From Bacteroidetes bacterium HGW-Bacteroidetes-7 (GTDB taxonomy: Bacteria; Bacteroidota; Bacteroidia; Bacteroidales; UBA932), in contig PHDA01000006.1 of NCBI GenBank assembly GCA_002842465.1, forward strand, positions 35,888-99,887: DNA of 64,000 nt, given 5' to 3'. The notes below the pieces were generated by a model. That model was not told the DNA's origin. It saw only the letters and a list, made by a program, of their open reading frames with translations, and ran no database searches. Below are positions 1 through 9,851 of this stretch, one piece after another. A program made the position numbers and the translations under genes. Numbering within the stretch: the stretch's first letter is position 1; every line of letters begins with the position of its first letter.

Positions 1-1
1 T

Positions 2-454
2 ATAACAACAGGTGAATTCAGAGACATCTTAAGGGGTTATATCGATAATAAAGTAACAAATCATCAGATAGATACAGCAATGGGATCATTTCTCGAAATA
101 ATACCTGATGACAAACTAGAACTACTCATATCACTTAAGAGTAGATTCAAATTGTATATGCTAAGCAACACAAATGAAATTGCTATGAATATTGTCAAAC
201 CTTTCTTCAACAAAGGCAATCTGACAATTAGTGATTATTTTGATAAGCTTTTTCTCTCTTACGAGATGAAAATGGCCAAACCAGACAGTGAAATATTTAT
301 TAAAATGGCAGCTGATGCCTCTCTTGAGGCTTCAGAAACCCTCTTTATTGACGATTCTCCGGCAAATATTCAAACAGCCCGGGAGTTAGGCTTCAAAACA
401 CTGCTCTTTAACCGCGATATGGATTTAAAAACTGAGGTTGAGAAATTGATATGA
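2..454 (+). CDS. HAD-superfamily hydrolase (HAD-IA like), C-terminal part
   Basis: The reading frame is open to the left edge of the window, so the gene starts outside it; about 150 residues are seen. Motif II (LSNTNE, with the Ser), the motif III Lys in KMAKPDSEIF and motif IV (FIDDSPANIQTARELGF, with the Asp pair) are present and correctly ordered. The nucleophile motif DxDxT must lie upstream. These are the marks of a HAD-IA phosphatase or phosphoglucomutase-like enzyme acting on a small phosphorylated substrate in the cytoplasm. The substrate cannot be told. The stop overlaps the start of the next gene by 4 bases (ATGA), which suggests translational coupling. Confidence 0.85.
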   Translation: MTTGEFRDILRGYIDNKVTNHQIDTAMGSFLEIIPDDKLELLISLKSRFKLYMLSNTNEIAMNIVKPFFNKGNLTISDYFDKLFLSYEMKMAKPDSEIFIKMAADASLEASETLFIDDSPANIQTARELGFKTLLFNRDMDLKTEVEKLI

Positions 455-1245
455 TAAGATTTATTAGCCTAGCAAGCGGAAGCAGTGGCAATTGTTATTA
501 CATTGGAGATGAATTTGCCTCTGTTTTAATTGATGCCGGACTAGGACCCAGAACGATAAAGAAGAGATTAGCAGAATATTCAATATCAATTGATTCCATT
601 GATCTTATACTGGTTACTCATGACCATTCAGACCACGTAAGACATCTTAAAGCAATTGTAGAAAGGTATAACAAGCCCTTTATCTCTACCGCTCCCATAA
701 TAAAATCATTAAGCACACATCCGGTAACTAAGGGTATTAAAAATGGTTTTATCAAAGAGATTGAAAAAGAGGTTCCTTTTTCTTTCAAAGAGATAAATAT
801 TACAGCATTCGAAGTATTTCATGATGCTACCGAAACATTAGGTTATCACATTGATTTTAAAGGGGAAAAATTTACGTTTGTCACCGACATTGGCAGAATA
901 ACCCAAAAAGTAATTGATTTTTGTAAACTATCACACAATCTAATCATAGAGTCAAATTACGACTGCACGATGCTCGAAAAAGGAGGATATCCACTAATGC
1001 TTATTAACCGAATAAAAGGGGGCAGAGGTCATCTAAGTAACAAAGAGACAGCCGGAGCACTAAAGCAGATTTATAATCCTGCAATTAAAAACATATATCT
1101 GTGCCATCTTAGCGAAAATAACAACACCCCAAATCTTGCTTACGATGAATCATTCAAATCGCTTTGCGAGATTGGAGTGTCGGTAGGTAAAGATCTCTCA
1201 TTGGAGTGTCTTCCCAGGAGAGATCATATCTGTTACTTAGTCTGA
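451..1245 (+). CDS. MBL-fold metallo-hydrolase, YycJ/WalJ-like
   Basis: A 264-residue metallo-beta-lactamase-fold protein. The metal-binding motif is THDHSDH at about residues 56-62, preceded by SGSSGNCYYIG near the N-terminus, which is typical of the YycJ/WalJ group of putative nucleases. Further ligands are probably the Asp of VTDIG and the His of CHLSENN near the C-terminus. No signal peptide is seen, so it should be cytoplasmic. It overlaps the HAD gene by 4 bases and its 3' end overlaps the convergent M14 gene by 13 bases. Family assignment is good; the role in DNA metabolism is taken from the family only. Confidence 0.85.
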   Translation: MIRFISLASGSSGNCYYIGDEFASVLIDAGLGPRTIKKRLAEYSISIDSIDLILVTHDHSDHVRHLKAIVERYNKPFISTAPIIKSLSTHPVTKGIKNGFIKEIEKEVPFSFKEINITAFEVFHDATETLGYHIDFKGEKFTFVTDIGRITQKVIDFCKLSHNLIIESNYDCTMLEKGGYPLMLINRIKGGRGHLSNKETAGALKQIYNPAIKNIYLCHLSENNNTPNLAYDESFKSLCEIGVSVGKDLSLECLPRRDHICYLV

Positions 1246-3791
1246 ATCATTGCATTAGGCATCAATTCGCGAAAAAATATTGCATTCATGAATAGTCTTG
1301 ATGTACCAAACCAATAGGCTCTGAAATTTGGGTTGTCACTAAAATAGACAGCACCTCTTCCTGTAAGTACAGAGGTCATTCCTTTAACTCTTTCAAGGTT
1401 TGAAGCAGATAGATAACCACTTACAAGCGGATCTTTGCTGTATTTAACAGGAACAGTAAATAGTGCTGCAGGCTCAGAAATAATTGTTCGCCCTCTTTTA
1501 AAAATATACAGATTGTCTGAGTTTACGCCATATAAAAGTGGATTTCCCCTATCTATATCGGCTTTAAGAATAACACCGTTAATATTTGTATTTCCTCTAT
1601 TATACCTGCTGTCAATGTAATTGGTTTGAGCAGACACACCTCTTTGATCGGCGATCTCTTTAATATCAGATATGCCAATTTCGTTTAGTGTTATATATGA
1701 CTGGTCTATTGCCACAAATCTATTTCCTGTCATTTGAGACCAGCTTTTGAGTTTGTCATTTACATCTTTGGGAAATCTGTAGTTACCATTGATTATTATT
1801 GTGTTGTATGCTGCAAGATCCAAGTCGGATAACATAGCCGCATCTATTAATGATGCAGGAATATTATATTTCTGATCGAGCAGATGCCACAACTCACCAA
1901 TTGAAGAGTAGGAGGCACCTCTTCCAACTATAATTGCAATTTTAGGCAATGTAACTCTTTGAAAATGTGAGCTTCCAAGATCGAATTCAACCCCCATGCT
2001 GGTGTGCACCGCTAACATTTTTACACAACCTTGATTATTAAGTTCAACTATCTGTTTGTGAATAATATCCGGGCTTTGCTCTTGTTCTCTGACCGGGATA
2101 AATATTGTGCCGTAATCAAAAAAGTGTTTAACGCCATCCTTTTCAAATGTAAATGGCATATCTGCCACTTTTAGCTTTATGCCCTTTTTTTGAAGAGAGT
2201 ACATGAGGTTATAAGAACCCAAGTCTTTAAGTTCGAAAAGGTAGCCAACTTTGCCAAGTTCCGGTTCAGAATAGTTATTTCCGTTAATCTTCTCCACTTT
2301 ACTGCCAATAAGCCCTGCCGTGGCTGAAATTGGTTGGTAGTTGAGGTTCATTGCAAGAGGAAGAGTCCATGCAGTAATATCATAAAAGGTTGTATCTACA
2401 TAATGAGTTAGCTTATCAAAAAGCGTTCTGATAATACGATACTCTTTCTGCTCAAGAGGCAATATATAGCTTGTGGATTCTTCGAACTTCCTACCATTTA
2501 CAGTAACATCTTTAGCAAGAGCGTATATGTCAATTCTGTGGACTGAGAGAATATGCAACAACTCTCTCATGAGACTCTTGTCACCATTGCTGTTTATAAC
2601 ATAACCTTTTGTAAGCCCTTTTGAGGCCATATTTGAAGCCTCTCTATAGGCCTCCATCTTGTATTTGTTAAGCTCAATCCGTTTATCTATGCCTGCTTTT
2701 ATTGCCGAATAGGAGCACATAGCCTGGTATCTTACAATGTCAGGAAATTTAACGGTTACGCCATTAACAACTTGATGATGGCCTCTTGATGATGGCATCT
2801 CATAAAGTATACCTATAGCACCCAGAAGATCGGGGTACGAAGCCCCCTTACCGGGATAAAAATTGTCATATACCTCTTTGGTGAAAAAGAGAGACCCATC
2901 GCTTGTAATAGCATCGGCATGATAAAGGGCAATATCCTCAGTTAGTTTACGATTTCCGGCAGGAACAATTTCGTTGACGCTCCCTTTCATCCCTGGAGAG
3001 AAGTAGGGGCTGCTGGTGCTTCCCTGCTCATGATAATCACTCACCAAAACCGGATGCCAGTCATGGAAGAGTTTCATTCTGTTATATGTCTCGGGGTGCT
3101 GACCCAAAAGCCAGTCCCTGTTAAGATCAAACCAATAGTGGTTGGACCTGCTGCTTGGTGCCTGCTCTCTGAATTCTCTGGAAAACTGATCTGTCACTCC
3201 CGAGTAGCTTCTGGCAGAGTTTACCCAATTAGCAAACCTCTGAATTCCATCGGGATTCTGAGCAGGTTGGATTATTATTACAGACTCTTTTAGAATTTTT
3301 TCTATCTCTGCACCCTCTGCGGCTGCAAGGTAATAAGCTACTGCAAGAGATGCATTTACACCACTTGCCTCATTTCCGTGAACACTGTAACCGAACCATA
3401 AAACCGCAGGCATATCATTGAGGTTAAGTGTAGAAGATTTTGCCGGATCTGTTAGTAAAAGTTGGTTTTTTTGAATGTCATCAATTTTGGCAATATTATC
3501 TATAGAACTAATAACCAAGAAAATAAGTGGTCTGTTTTCGTAAGTTACACCAATCTCTTTTGCAATAATTCTGGGAGATTTTATGGCAAGTTCTCTCATA
3601 TAAAAGAGTAACTGATCATGACTTACATGATGCTCTCCAGGGTTGAATCCAAGAAACTGTTTTGGTGTAGGTATTTCAGGATTAAGTGTATAGTCCCCTT
3701 CGGGAAGGAAATAATTTAATTCTTGTGAATAGGCTGTTATCTGCACACACATTGCAAACAACACAACCATAATGTGTTTTATCTTAGACAT
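1233..3791 (-). CDS. Secreted M14 family zinc carboxypeptidase
   Basis: An 852-residue exported protein. A signal peptide covers about residues 1-22 (hydrophobic core, end AYSQ). The M14 catalytic domain follows: zinc ligands H138 and E141 in VHGNEASG, the arginine motif DLNRDW at about 222-227, third ligand H254 in SDYHEQGS and the likely catalytic Glu331 in YEMPSSRG. All key residues are therefore present. The C-terminal 300 residues lack recognised catalytic motifs and resemble the amidotransferase-like fold often attached to such peptidases, though this is less certain. It is the last gene of the run pckA, cyclophilin, M2/M3 peptidase, M14; the gap to the previous gene is 11 bases. It probably trims peptides in the periplasm. 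Confidence 0.88.
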   Translation of the reverse strand: MSKIKHIMVVLFAMCVQITAYSQELNYFLPEGDYTLNPEIPTPKQFLGFNPGEHHVSHDQLLFYMRELAIKSPRIIAKEIGVTYENRPLIFLVISSIDNIAKIDDIQKNQLLLTDPAKSSTLNLNDMPAVLWFGYSVHGNEASGVNASLAVAYYLAAAEGAEIEKILKESVIIIQPAQNPDGIQRFANWVNSARSYSGVTDQFSREFREQAPSSRSNHYWFDLNRDWLLGQHPETYNRMKLFHDWHPVLVSDYHEQGSTSSPYFSPGMKGSVNEIVPAGNRKLTEDIALYHADAITSDGSLFFTKEVYDNFYPGKGASYPDLLGAIGILYEMPSSRGHHQVVNGVTVKFPDIVRYQAMCSYSAIKAGIDKRIELNKYKMEAYREASNMASKGLTKGYVINSNGDKSLMRELLHILSVHRIDIYALAKDVTVNGRKFEESTSYILPLEQKEYRIIRTLFDKLTHYVDTTFYDITAWTLPLAMNLNYQPISATAGLIGSKVEKINGNNYSEPELGKVGYLFELKDLGSYNLMYSLQKKGIKLKVADMPFTFEKDGVKHFFDYGTIFIPVREQEQSPDIIHKQIVELNNQGCVKMLAVHTSMGVEFDLGSSHFQRVTLPKIAIIVGRGASYSSIGELWHLLDQKYNIPASLIDAAMLSDLDLAAYNTIIINGNYRFPKDVNDKLKSWSQMTGNRFVAIDQSYITLNEIGISDIKEIADQRGVSAQTNYIDSRYNRGNTNINGVILKADIDRGNPLLYGVNSDNLYIFKRGRTIISEPAALFTVPVKYSKDPLVSGYLSASNLERVKGMTSVLTGRGAVYFSDNPNFRAYWFGTSRLFMNAIFFRELMPNAMIQTK

Positions 3792-3802
3792 ATAATAGTT
3801 TA

Positions 3803-5470
3803 TTAATCTACAAACTGACTTGCATAATATTTGGGTGTAAGCTTCTCACCTGTAGCTGCTTCTATCATATCATTCCACTTAAGCTTCATGCCTGTTTCGA
3901 AAACCTTCTCCCTGATCCAGTTCCCAACTTCTTTATTTGCGATGTATGAGTCGCTCTTAATGTTTCCTGATTTTGTAATGTTATTTACAATATAGTAATG
4001 GAACTGTGATGCTAAAAGCTCACCCAGTTGGTAGTTGTGATAGTAGCAAGGATACAATGCCACGTGTATTTTTGTAGCCCAGTCAGGTTCGTTTCTGCCT
4101 TCTGGTTTTGTCAACATCTGGTATTTAGAAACCAATGTCCACCATAGCTCGTTAAGATCTTGGCTTGGATTTGAATACATCTCTTTTTCAAAGCGATACA
4201 TAACCTGAACCCACCTACTGAAAACAAGTTGCTGCAAACGTGATGATTTGTGACAATCATCCATTATCTTCTCCATTTCAGAGAGAGGTAATTCAAGCAT
4301 TTGAGCCATCCACTCAGGGTTTCTTGAGAGCCTTCCAAAAAGCATGGCCACAGCCTCAGTTGTAAATGAGTGCGCAGCCTCTCTTAAAAAATATGGGTTA
4401 GCAGGATTATCATGTCCCTGAGCATAAACAGCATGACCAAATTCATGGAGCATAGTACCCATCCACGGTTCGTTATCTCTAATGTTGCACAATACTCTTA
4501 CATCACCTTCTGAATCAATATCAATGCAGTACGCATGCTGATTTTTGCCAGGTTTTTCATAAAGATCGCTATTAGCCATAATTTGCTCAACATCCAGGCC
4601 GATACCTAAAAAATAAGATTTTGTAAGCTCCTCAAGATTTTTACCAGAGTAGTATTTGTCAAGTTCAACGGGGTAAAGCTGTGGTGATTCCTGGAAAAAT
4701 CTGCCCTGATAGTGCCATGGCATAAGTTTCTCCTTTTCTGTTTTGTATCTTTTTGAAAAGTGGCTGTCCATCTCATCTTTAAGCTGTGCAAATGCATCTT
4801 TAGTAAGCAAATCAAGTTCATCAAATAATTCAGAAACCTCATTTGGATTTTGCCCTGAGAGTTCAAGACTCATGGAGTGATAGTTGTCGAATCCCAAAGA
4901 GATGGCTACCATATTCCTCAACTTTACAAGTTCAATAATATCCTTTTCAACTGTAGGGCCTATCTTTTTATGAGCCATCCAGGCCTCTTTAAGGTCATTG
5001 TTGTTTAGTGAGGTCTGAAGGATGTTTTCAACTTGATTATCAGAAATGTCAGAACCCTTGTAATTGGCCCTGAAAGTGGCATATTTTTGCTCAAGTGCAG
5101 ATGAGCGTTGAATAATATCGTTTAATAAAGATGTATCCGTTTGATTGCCGAGAAATCTGTTGTAAACAACCTCAAGTTCTCTAATTAGCAACGGATCTTT
5201 GATTTTATTGCTCTCGAATATACGTTTCAGTTTTGCAAATAGCTCCCTGTCTGAGTAAACCTTTACTATCTGCATGTTTGCAGCAGAATACTTATCAAAC
5301 TCAACAGGATCTCCTGTAATTGTACCATTCCAGTAGGCTAGTGCGGCCTCTTTATTGAGAGGTCTTACCTGCTCCTCAATACCGTTAATTATGTTTTTAA
5401 GTTCCATCTCTTTTTGTTTTGTGCATCCGATAAGCACCAGCACAGTGGTTATAATTAGTAAGTTTTTCAT
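3803..5470 (-). CDS. Lipoprotein zinc metallopeptidase, M2/M3-like (HExxH)
   Basis: A 555-residue protein. The N-terminus ends in a lipobox (VLIGC, Cys16), so it should be a membrane-anchored lipoprotein. The zinc motif HEFGH lies near residue 342, with a downstream Glu-rich helix (REAAHSFTTEAVAML) that should give the third ligand. The long alpha-helical body, the WHYQGRFFQE segment before the zinc site and the overall size fit gluzincins of the M2 or M3 group (peptidyl dipeptidase or oligopeptidase). The exact family cannot be decided by eye. It lies 11 bases upstream of the M14 carboxypeptidase and 9 bases downstream of the cyclophilin gene, so the three exported proteins are probably cotranscribed. 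Confidence 0.82.
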   Translation of the reverse strand: MKNLLIITTVLVLIGCTKQKEMELKNIINGIEEQVRPLNKEAALAYWNGTITGDPVEFDKYSAANMQIVKVYSDRELFAKLKRIFESNKIKDPLLIRELEVVYNRFLGNQTDTSLLNDIIQRSSALEQKYATFRANYKGSDISDNQVENILQTSLNNNDLKEAWMAHKKIGPTVEKDIIELVKLRNMVAISLGFDNYHSMSLELSGQNPNEVSELFDELDLLTKDAFAQLKDEMDSHFSKRYKTEKEKLMPWHYQGRFFQESPQLYPVELDKYYSGKNLEELTKSYFLGIGLDVEQIMANSDLYEKPGKNQHAYCIDIDSEGDVRVLCNIRDNEPWMGTMLHEFGHAVYAQGHDNPANPYFLREAAHSFTTEAVAMLFGRLSRNPEWMAQMLELPLSEMEKIMDDCHKSSRLQQLVFSRWVQVMYRFEKEMYSNPSQDLNELWWTLVSKYQMLTKPEGRNEPDWATKIHVALYPCYYHNYQLGELLASQFHYYIVNNITKSGNIKSDSYIANKEVGNWIREKVFETGMKLKWNDMIEAATGEKLTPKYYASQFVD

Positions 5471-5479
5471 ATTGTAGTT

Positions 5480-6229
5480 TTATTTAAGTTTTCGGGATTT
5501 TTTGACCTTTACTGACAAGATTATCACATCTGTAACCGGTCTGTCATTCGAGTCTGTAGGAAATGCCGAAATCTTATCAACAACTTCGTATCCGCTTACA
5601 ACCTCTCCAAAGACAGTATATTGTGTGTCCAGGTGTGGAGTACCACCAATTGTTTTATAAATCTTTTTCCATTCATCAGGAATTATGTGTTTTTCGTGAA
5701 TGTTGTTGGCAACATTTCGGGTATTAATTCGATTTTCTACAGTTATAAGACCTTCATCATCAAATACCTTTCCCTTCACAATGTAAAATTGAGACCCTGA
5801 AGACTTTCGTTCAGGATTGACACTGTCTCCCTCCCTTGCCGAAGCTACAACACCTCTTTTATGGTATAGTCCGGGAACTATCTCCGCAGGAAGATCGTAG
5901 CCGGGGCCCCCGTTTCCGTAAAGCTTACCGGATTCTTTTGCCTTTGATTCCGGATCACCCCCCTGAATCATAAAATTATCAATAACCCTGTGGAAAAGAA
6001 TGCCGTCAAAGAACCGCCCTTTTGCAAGTTTAACGAAATTATCTCGGTGTAAAGGGGTTTGATTGTAAAGACGAAGTGTTATTTCACCTACATTTGTGTT
6101 AAGTGTAATATAGCTGTGCTTTTCTCTCTTTGCCAGCAGATTAGTACCGGTCGTAATGAGAAACAAAATAATAAAAGCAACCCGTATCAAGGCATTAGCT
6201 GATACGGATTTTAAAAAAATAATTTTCAT
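5480..6229 (-). CDS. Exported cyclophilin-type peptidyl-prolyl isomerase
   Basis: A 249-residue cyclophilin. A hydrophobic N-terminal segment at about residues 15-33 acts as a signal peptide or anchor. Core cyclophilin motifs are seen: FHRVIDNFMIQGGDP, GSQFYIVKG and YTVFGEVVSGYEVVDKI. Between the last two there is an extra helical insert (about residues 160-195) that is common in exported cyclophilins of this phylum. It should catalyse proline cis-trans isomerisation during folding in the periplasm. It sits 14 bases after pckA and 9 bases before the metallopeptidase lipoprotein, so it appears to be part of a pckA-led transcript. Confidence 0.9.
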   Translation of the reverse strand: MKIIFLKSVSANALIRVAFIILFLITTGTNLLAKREKHSYITLNTNVGEITLRLYNQTPLHRDNFVKLAKGRFFDGILFHRVIDNFMIQGGDPESKAKESGKLYGNGGPGYDLPAEIVPGLYHKRGVVASAREGDSVNPERKSSGSQFYIVKGKVFDDEGLITVENRINTRNVANNIHEKHIIPDEWKKIYKTIGGTPHLDTQYTVFGEVVSGYEVVDKISAFPTDSNDRPVTDVIILSVKVKKSRKLK

Positions 6230-6243
6230 TTTTAGAAGTAATA

Positions 6244-7836
6244 TTATAACTGAGGCCCCGAATGTTTAAGAGCTTCAGCAGCGGGATTATCACAATACTG
6301 TTCAAAGTTAGCAATATATTTTGCTGCAAGAGATTTTGCCTTTATTTCCCACTCATTTTTGTCCTGATATGTATCCCTTGGATCAAGAATCCCTTGTGAT
6401 ACATTATTTAAAAACTGAGGTATTGTAAGGTTCAATATAGGTATATGTCTCGTATTTGCACTCTCAATTGAGCCGTCCAGTATTGCATCTATGATTGCGC
6501 GGGTATCTTTAATAGAGATTCTTTTTCCGGTGCCGTTCCATCCTGTGTTTACAAGATATGCCTTTGCCCCGTGCTGTTCCATTTTATTGGCGAGTATGCT
6601 TGCATAAATGGTTGGGTGAAGTGTAAGAAATGCCTCCCCGAATGCAGGTGAAAATGATGGAACCGGTTCGGTAATTCCCCTTTCAGTTCCAGCAATTTTC
6701 GAGGTAAAACCGCTCAAAAAATGGTATTGCGCCTGATTTCTGTCAAGTATTGAAACCGGAGGCAAAACTCCAAAAGCATCAGCTGAAAGGTAAATCACCT
6801 TTTTTGCATGACCTGCTTTTGATGGAAGCACAATTTTATTAATATGGAAAATGGGGTAGGAGACCCTTGTATTTTCTGTAATAGAGCCATCTGAAAAATC
6901 TATATTACCCTCATTATCAATTACTACATTTTCAAGGAGAGCATCCCTTTTAATGGCTTTCCAAATATCCGGTTCATTCTCTTTGCTTAGATTAATGGTT
7001 TTGGCGTAACAACCACCTTCAAAATTGAATACCCCTTCATTATCCCAGCCGTGTTCGTCATCTCCAATCAAATATCTCTTAGGATCGGCAGACAGAGTAG
7101 TTTTGCCAGTGCCGGAAAGTCCGAAAAATACTGCTACATCTCCCTTTTTTCCAACATTGGCCGAGCAGTGCATTGATGCAATACCTTTAAGTGGTAAATA
7201 GTAATTCATAATCGAAAAGATGCCCTTTTTCATTTCACCACCATACCACGAACCTCCAATTACCTGAATTTTCTCTGTCAGATTAAACAGTACAAAAACC
7301 TCTGAGTGAAGGTTGTGCTCTTTCCATTTAGGATTTGTTGCCTTTGATGCGTTTATTGAGACAAAATCAGGTTCGCCAAAATTGTCCAATTCGTATTTTG
7401 TAGGCCTGATGAACATATTTGTCACAAAGTGAGCCTGCCATGCCACCTCCATTATAAACCTCACCTTTATACGTGTCTCTTCATTTGTGCCGCAAAATGT
7501 ATCTACTACATATAGGCACTCTTTGTCAGAGAGTTGCTCTCTGGCTATCTCCAGACACTCATCCCATACCTCTTTATCAACCGGTTTGTTTATATTGCCA
7601 TCCCACCAAATTGTCTTTTCTGTTGTACTGTCTTTAAGAATATATCTGTCTTTTGGAGAGCGGCCGGTGAATATGCCTGTTTTGACGGCAACTGCTCCGG
7701 TTTTTGTTAAAATACCTTTTTCAAAGCCTTGATTATTCTCTGACATTTCTGCCTGATAAAGTTTTTCATAAGATGGATTATGAATTATTTTTCCGATATT
7801 TCGGATACCATAAATTGAGAGGTCAATGTGTAACAT
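6244..7836 (-). CDS. pckA: ATP-dependent phosphoenolpyruvate carboxykinase
   Basis: A full-length 530-residue PEP carboxykinase of the ATP type. The P-loop [11 protein letters not shown] is present, followed by the metal-binding GDDEHGW segment, the substrate-site [10 protein letters not shown] near residue 56 and [11 protein letters not shown] in the C-terminal half. It interconverts oxaloacetate and PEP with ATP in the cytoplasm; in many anaerobic relatives it runs toward oxaloacetate, but the sequence does not tell direction. It is the first gene of a minus-strand run with a cyclophilin and two peptidases. A candidate -7 box (TAAATTCG) lies about 50 bases upstream of the start. Confidence 0.97.
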   Translation of the reverse strand: MLHIDLSIYGIRNIGKIIHNPSYEKLYQAEMSENNQGFEKGILTKTGAVAVKTGIFTGRSPKDRYILKDSTTEKTIWWDGNINKPVDKEVWDECLEIAREQLSDKECLYVVDTFCGTNEETRIKVRFIMEVAWQAHFVTNMFIRPTKYELDNFGEPDFVSINASKATNPKWKEHNLHSEVFVLFNLTEKIQVIGGSWYGGEMKKGIFSIMNYYLPLKGIASMHCSANVGKKGDVAVFFGLSGTGKTTLSADPKRYLIGDDEHGWDNEGVFNFEGGCYAKTINLSKENEPDIWKAIKRDALLENVVIDNEGNIDFSDGSITENTRVSYPIFHINKIVLPSKAGHAKKVIYLSADAFGVLPPVSILDRNQAQYHFLSGFTSKIAGTERGITEPVPSFSPAFGEAFLTLHPTIYASILANKMEQHGAKAYLVNTGWNGTGKRISIKDTRAIIDAILDGSIESANTRHIPILNLTIPQFLNNVSQGILDPRDTYQDKNEWEIKAKSLAAKYIANFEQYCDNPAAEALKHSGPQL

Positions 7837-7884
7837 AAAGTTGTTTAAGTTGTGGTTAGTTTGGGTTGAAGTAGTAAATCATAA

Positions 7885-7892
7885 CGAATTTA
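7885..7892 (-). promoter_or_regulatory. Candidate -7 element for pckA
   Basis: On the minus strand this reads TAAATTCG, matching the TAnnTTYG form of the Bacteroidota -7 box. It would give a leader of about 45 bases. No convincing TTG -33 element is seen at the usual distance. Confidence 0.45.
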
Positions 7893-7928
7893 AGTAAAAA
7901 TCTTCACAAAACAGAATATAAATATTAC

Positions 7929-7936
7929 TATTTTTG
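7929..7936 (+). promoter_or_regulatory. Candidate -7 element for recQ
   Basis: TATTTTTG matches TAnnTTTG exactly, but it ends only 7 bases before the ATG at 7944. Transcription would then start at or just before the first codon, giving a leaderless mRNA, or translation begins at the in-frame ATG at 7953. Confidence 0.5.
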
Positions 7937-7943
7937 CTAATTA

Positions 7944-9851
7944 ATGGACATTATGTTACCTCACCTTGAAGTATTAAAACAATACTGGTCTCACGACTCT
8001 TTCAGACCAATGCAGGAAGAGATAATAATGTCTGTGTTAAATAACAGAGATACTTTAGCCCTTTTGCCTACCGGAGGTGGCAAATCTGTATGTTTCCAGA
8101 TTCCGGCAATAATGAAAGAGGGAATTTGTGTTGTAGTTACTCCCCTTATAGCATTGATGAAAGACCAGGTAGAGAATCTTCGAAAAAAGGGGATAAAGGC
8201 ACTTGCTGTATATTCAGGAATGACATCAGGCGAGATAGATGCAGCTTTTGACAATGCAATTTACGGCAACTATAAGTTTTTGTACCTCTCCCCGGAGAGG
8301 CTTAGAAGTGATATTTTCAGGGTCCGCCTTGAGAAGATGAATGTGTCGTATCTTGTTGTTGATGAGGCTCATTGCATTTCTGAATGGGGTTACGATTTTC
8401 GTCCGGACTATCTTTTAATAAGAGATGTCATGGAGATTACAGGCCCTATACCCGTTATTGCACTCACAGCAACTGCAACTCCCAAAGTTGCAGCAGATAT
8501 CGTAGAAAAACTTGGTTTTCGTGAATCAAATATCATTAAATCAAGCTTTTCGAGAGAGAATCTGGCATACATCGTAAGATATTGTGAAGATAAAAACGGT
8601 CAACTTTTAAGAGTAATACGAGGGGTCAGAGGATCGGGAATTGTGTATGTAAGAGAGAGAAAGAGGGCTGAGGAGGTAGCCCTTTTCCTAAAAGCACAGG
8701 GTCTTTCTGCTGATTCATATCACGCAGGTTATTCTACAGATTTAAGATCACGTAAACAGGACGACTGGAAGAACGGAATTACTGATATTATAGTCTCTAC
8801 CAACGCATTCGGCATGGGCATTGATAAACCCGACGTAAGATTTGTATGCCATTTTGATCTCCCTGAGTCACTGGAGGCTTATTTTCAGGAGGCAGGAAGG
8901 GCCGGTAGAGATGGTGTAAAGTCATATGCAGTACAACTCTGGAACAACAACGATGTCAAAAGGCTGAAACAGATTGTGAATATCTCTTTCCCGGAGATTG
9001 AATATATTAAGGACGTTTACCAAAAGCTCTACAAATTCTTTGACTACACCTACGGCACAGGCAAGGGAGATGCTCAGCGATTTAACCTTGTTGAATTTTC
9101 ACTTAAATACAAACTACACGCCGGATCTGTCTATTATGCAATCAAATACATGGAGAGTGAGGGCTACCTTGAGCTGACAGAGGAGTTGGATAATCCGTCA
9201 AGAGTAATGTTTATTGTAAATAGAGATGAACTATACATGGTTCAGCTAAAAAATGAGTCTCTGGATTCATTTATTAAATCTCTTTTGCGCATTTACACAG
9301 GTCTCTTCTCTGAATTTGTCTCAATTGACGAAGAGTATATTGCAAGAGTCCTCAGAAACAGCAAAGCAGCTGTAACCTCAATGTTGATGCGTCTCTCAAG
9401 AATGGGAATAATGTCTTATATACCAGGAGCAAGATCGCCGCTTTTAATATTCAACGAAGAGAGGCTGGAGGAGAAGGGAATATATCTGCCGGAAAGCAGA
9501 TATAACGCAAAAAAAGATATGCATATGGGAAGAGCAGAATCAGTGATAACCTATGTATCTCAGGATAGCAGCTGTCGCTCTCAGTATCTGCTTGACTATT
9601 TTGGGGAGGATAGCTCACCCGAATGTGGAGAGTGTGATATTTGTATCGAAAACAGAAGGTCTGATGGCAGGTCTAAAGAGATTGAACGACAAATACTTGA
9701 GGCGCTAAGTAACGGGCCTGTTGAAGTATCCGGGTTCACCTCTTTTATCTCTGCAGAAAACAAAGTGATTATAAGTTCAATAAGAGATATGTGTGACAGA
9801 GGAATCCTCAAAATTGAGGGAGATACTGTTAAGCTTGCTTCAAAGCGATAA
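7944..9851 (+). CDS. recQ: ATP-dependent DNA helicase RecQ
   Basis: A 635-residue RecQ helicase. Walker A (LPTGGGKS, residues 41-48), DEAH box at 140-143, the TATATP motif III and the motif VI segment QEAGRAGRDG are all present, followed by the RQC zinc-binding cysteines (ECGECDIC near residue 570). No separate HRDC domain can be recognised after the RQC region, so this is a short RecQ. It unwinds DNA 3' to 5' in recombination and fork repair. The gene stands alone on the plus strand; its last 23 bases overlap maf on the other strand. The start could be 7944 or the next ATG at 7953 because the -7 box is so close. Confidence 0.95.
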   Translation: MDIMLPHLEVLKQYWSHDSFRPMQEEIIMSVLNNRDTLALLPTGGGKSVCFQIPAIMKEGICVVVTPLIALMKDQVENLRKKGIKALAVYSGMTSGEIDAAFDNAIYGNYKFLYLSPERLRSDIFRVRLEKMNVSYLVVDEAHCISEWGYDFRPDYLLIRDVMEITGPIPVIALTATATPKVAADIVEKLGFRESNIIKSSFSRENLAYIVRYCEDKNGQLLRVIRGVRGSGIVYVRERKRAEEVALFLKAQGLSADSYHAGYSTDLRSRKQDDWKNGITDIIVSTNAFGMGIDKPDVRFVCHFDLPESLEAYFQEAGRAGRDGVKSYAVQLWNNNDVKRLKQIVNISFPEIEYIKDVYQKLYKFFDYTYGTGKGDAQRFNLVEFSLKYKLHAGSVYYAIKYMESEGYLELTEELDNPSRVMFIVNRDELYMVQLKNESLDSFIKSLLRIYTGLFSEFVSIDEEYIARVLRNSKAAVTSMLMRLSRMGIMSYIPGARSPLLIFNEERLEEKGIYLPESRYNAKKDMHMGRAESVITYVSQDSSCRSQYLLDYFGEDSSPECGECDICIENRRSDGRSKEIERQILEALSNGPVEVSGFTSFISAENKVIISSIRDMCDRGILKIEGDTVKLASKR

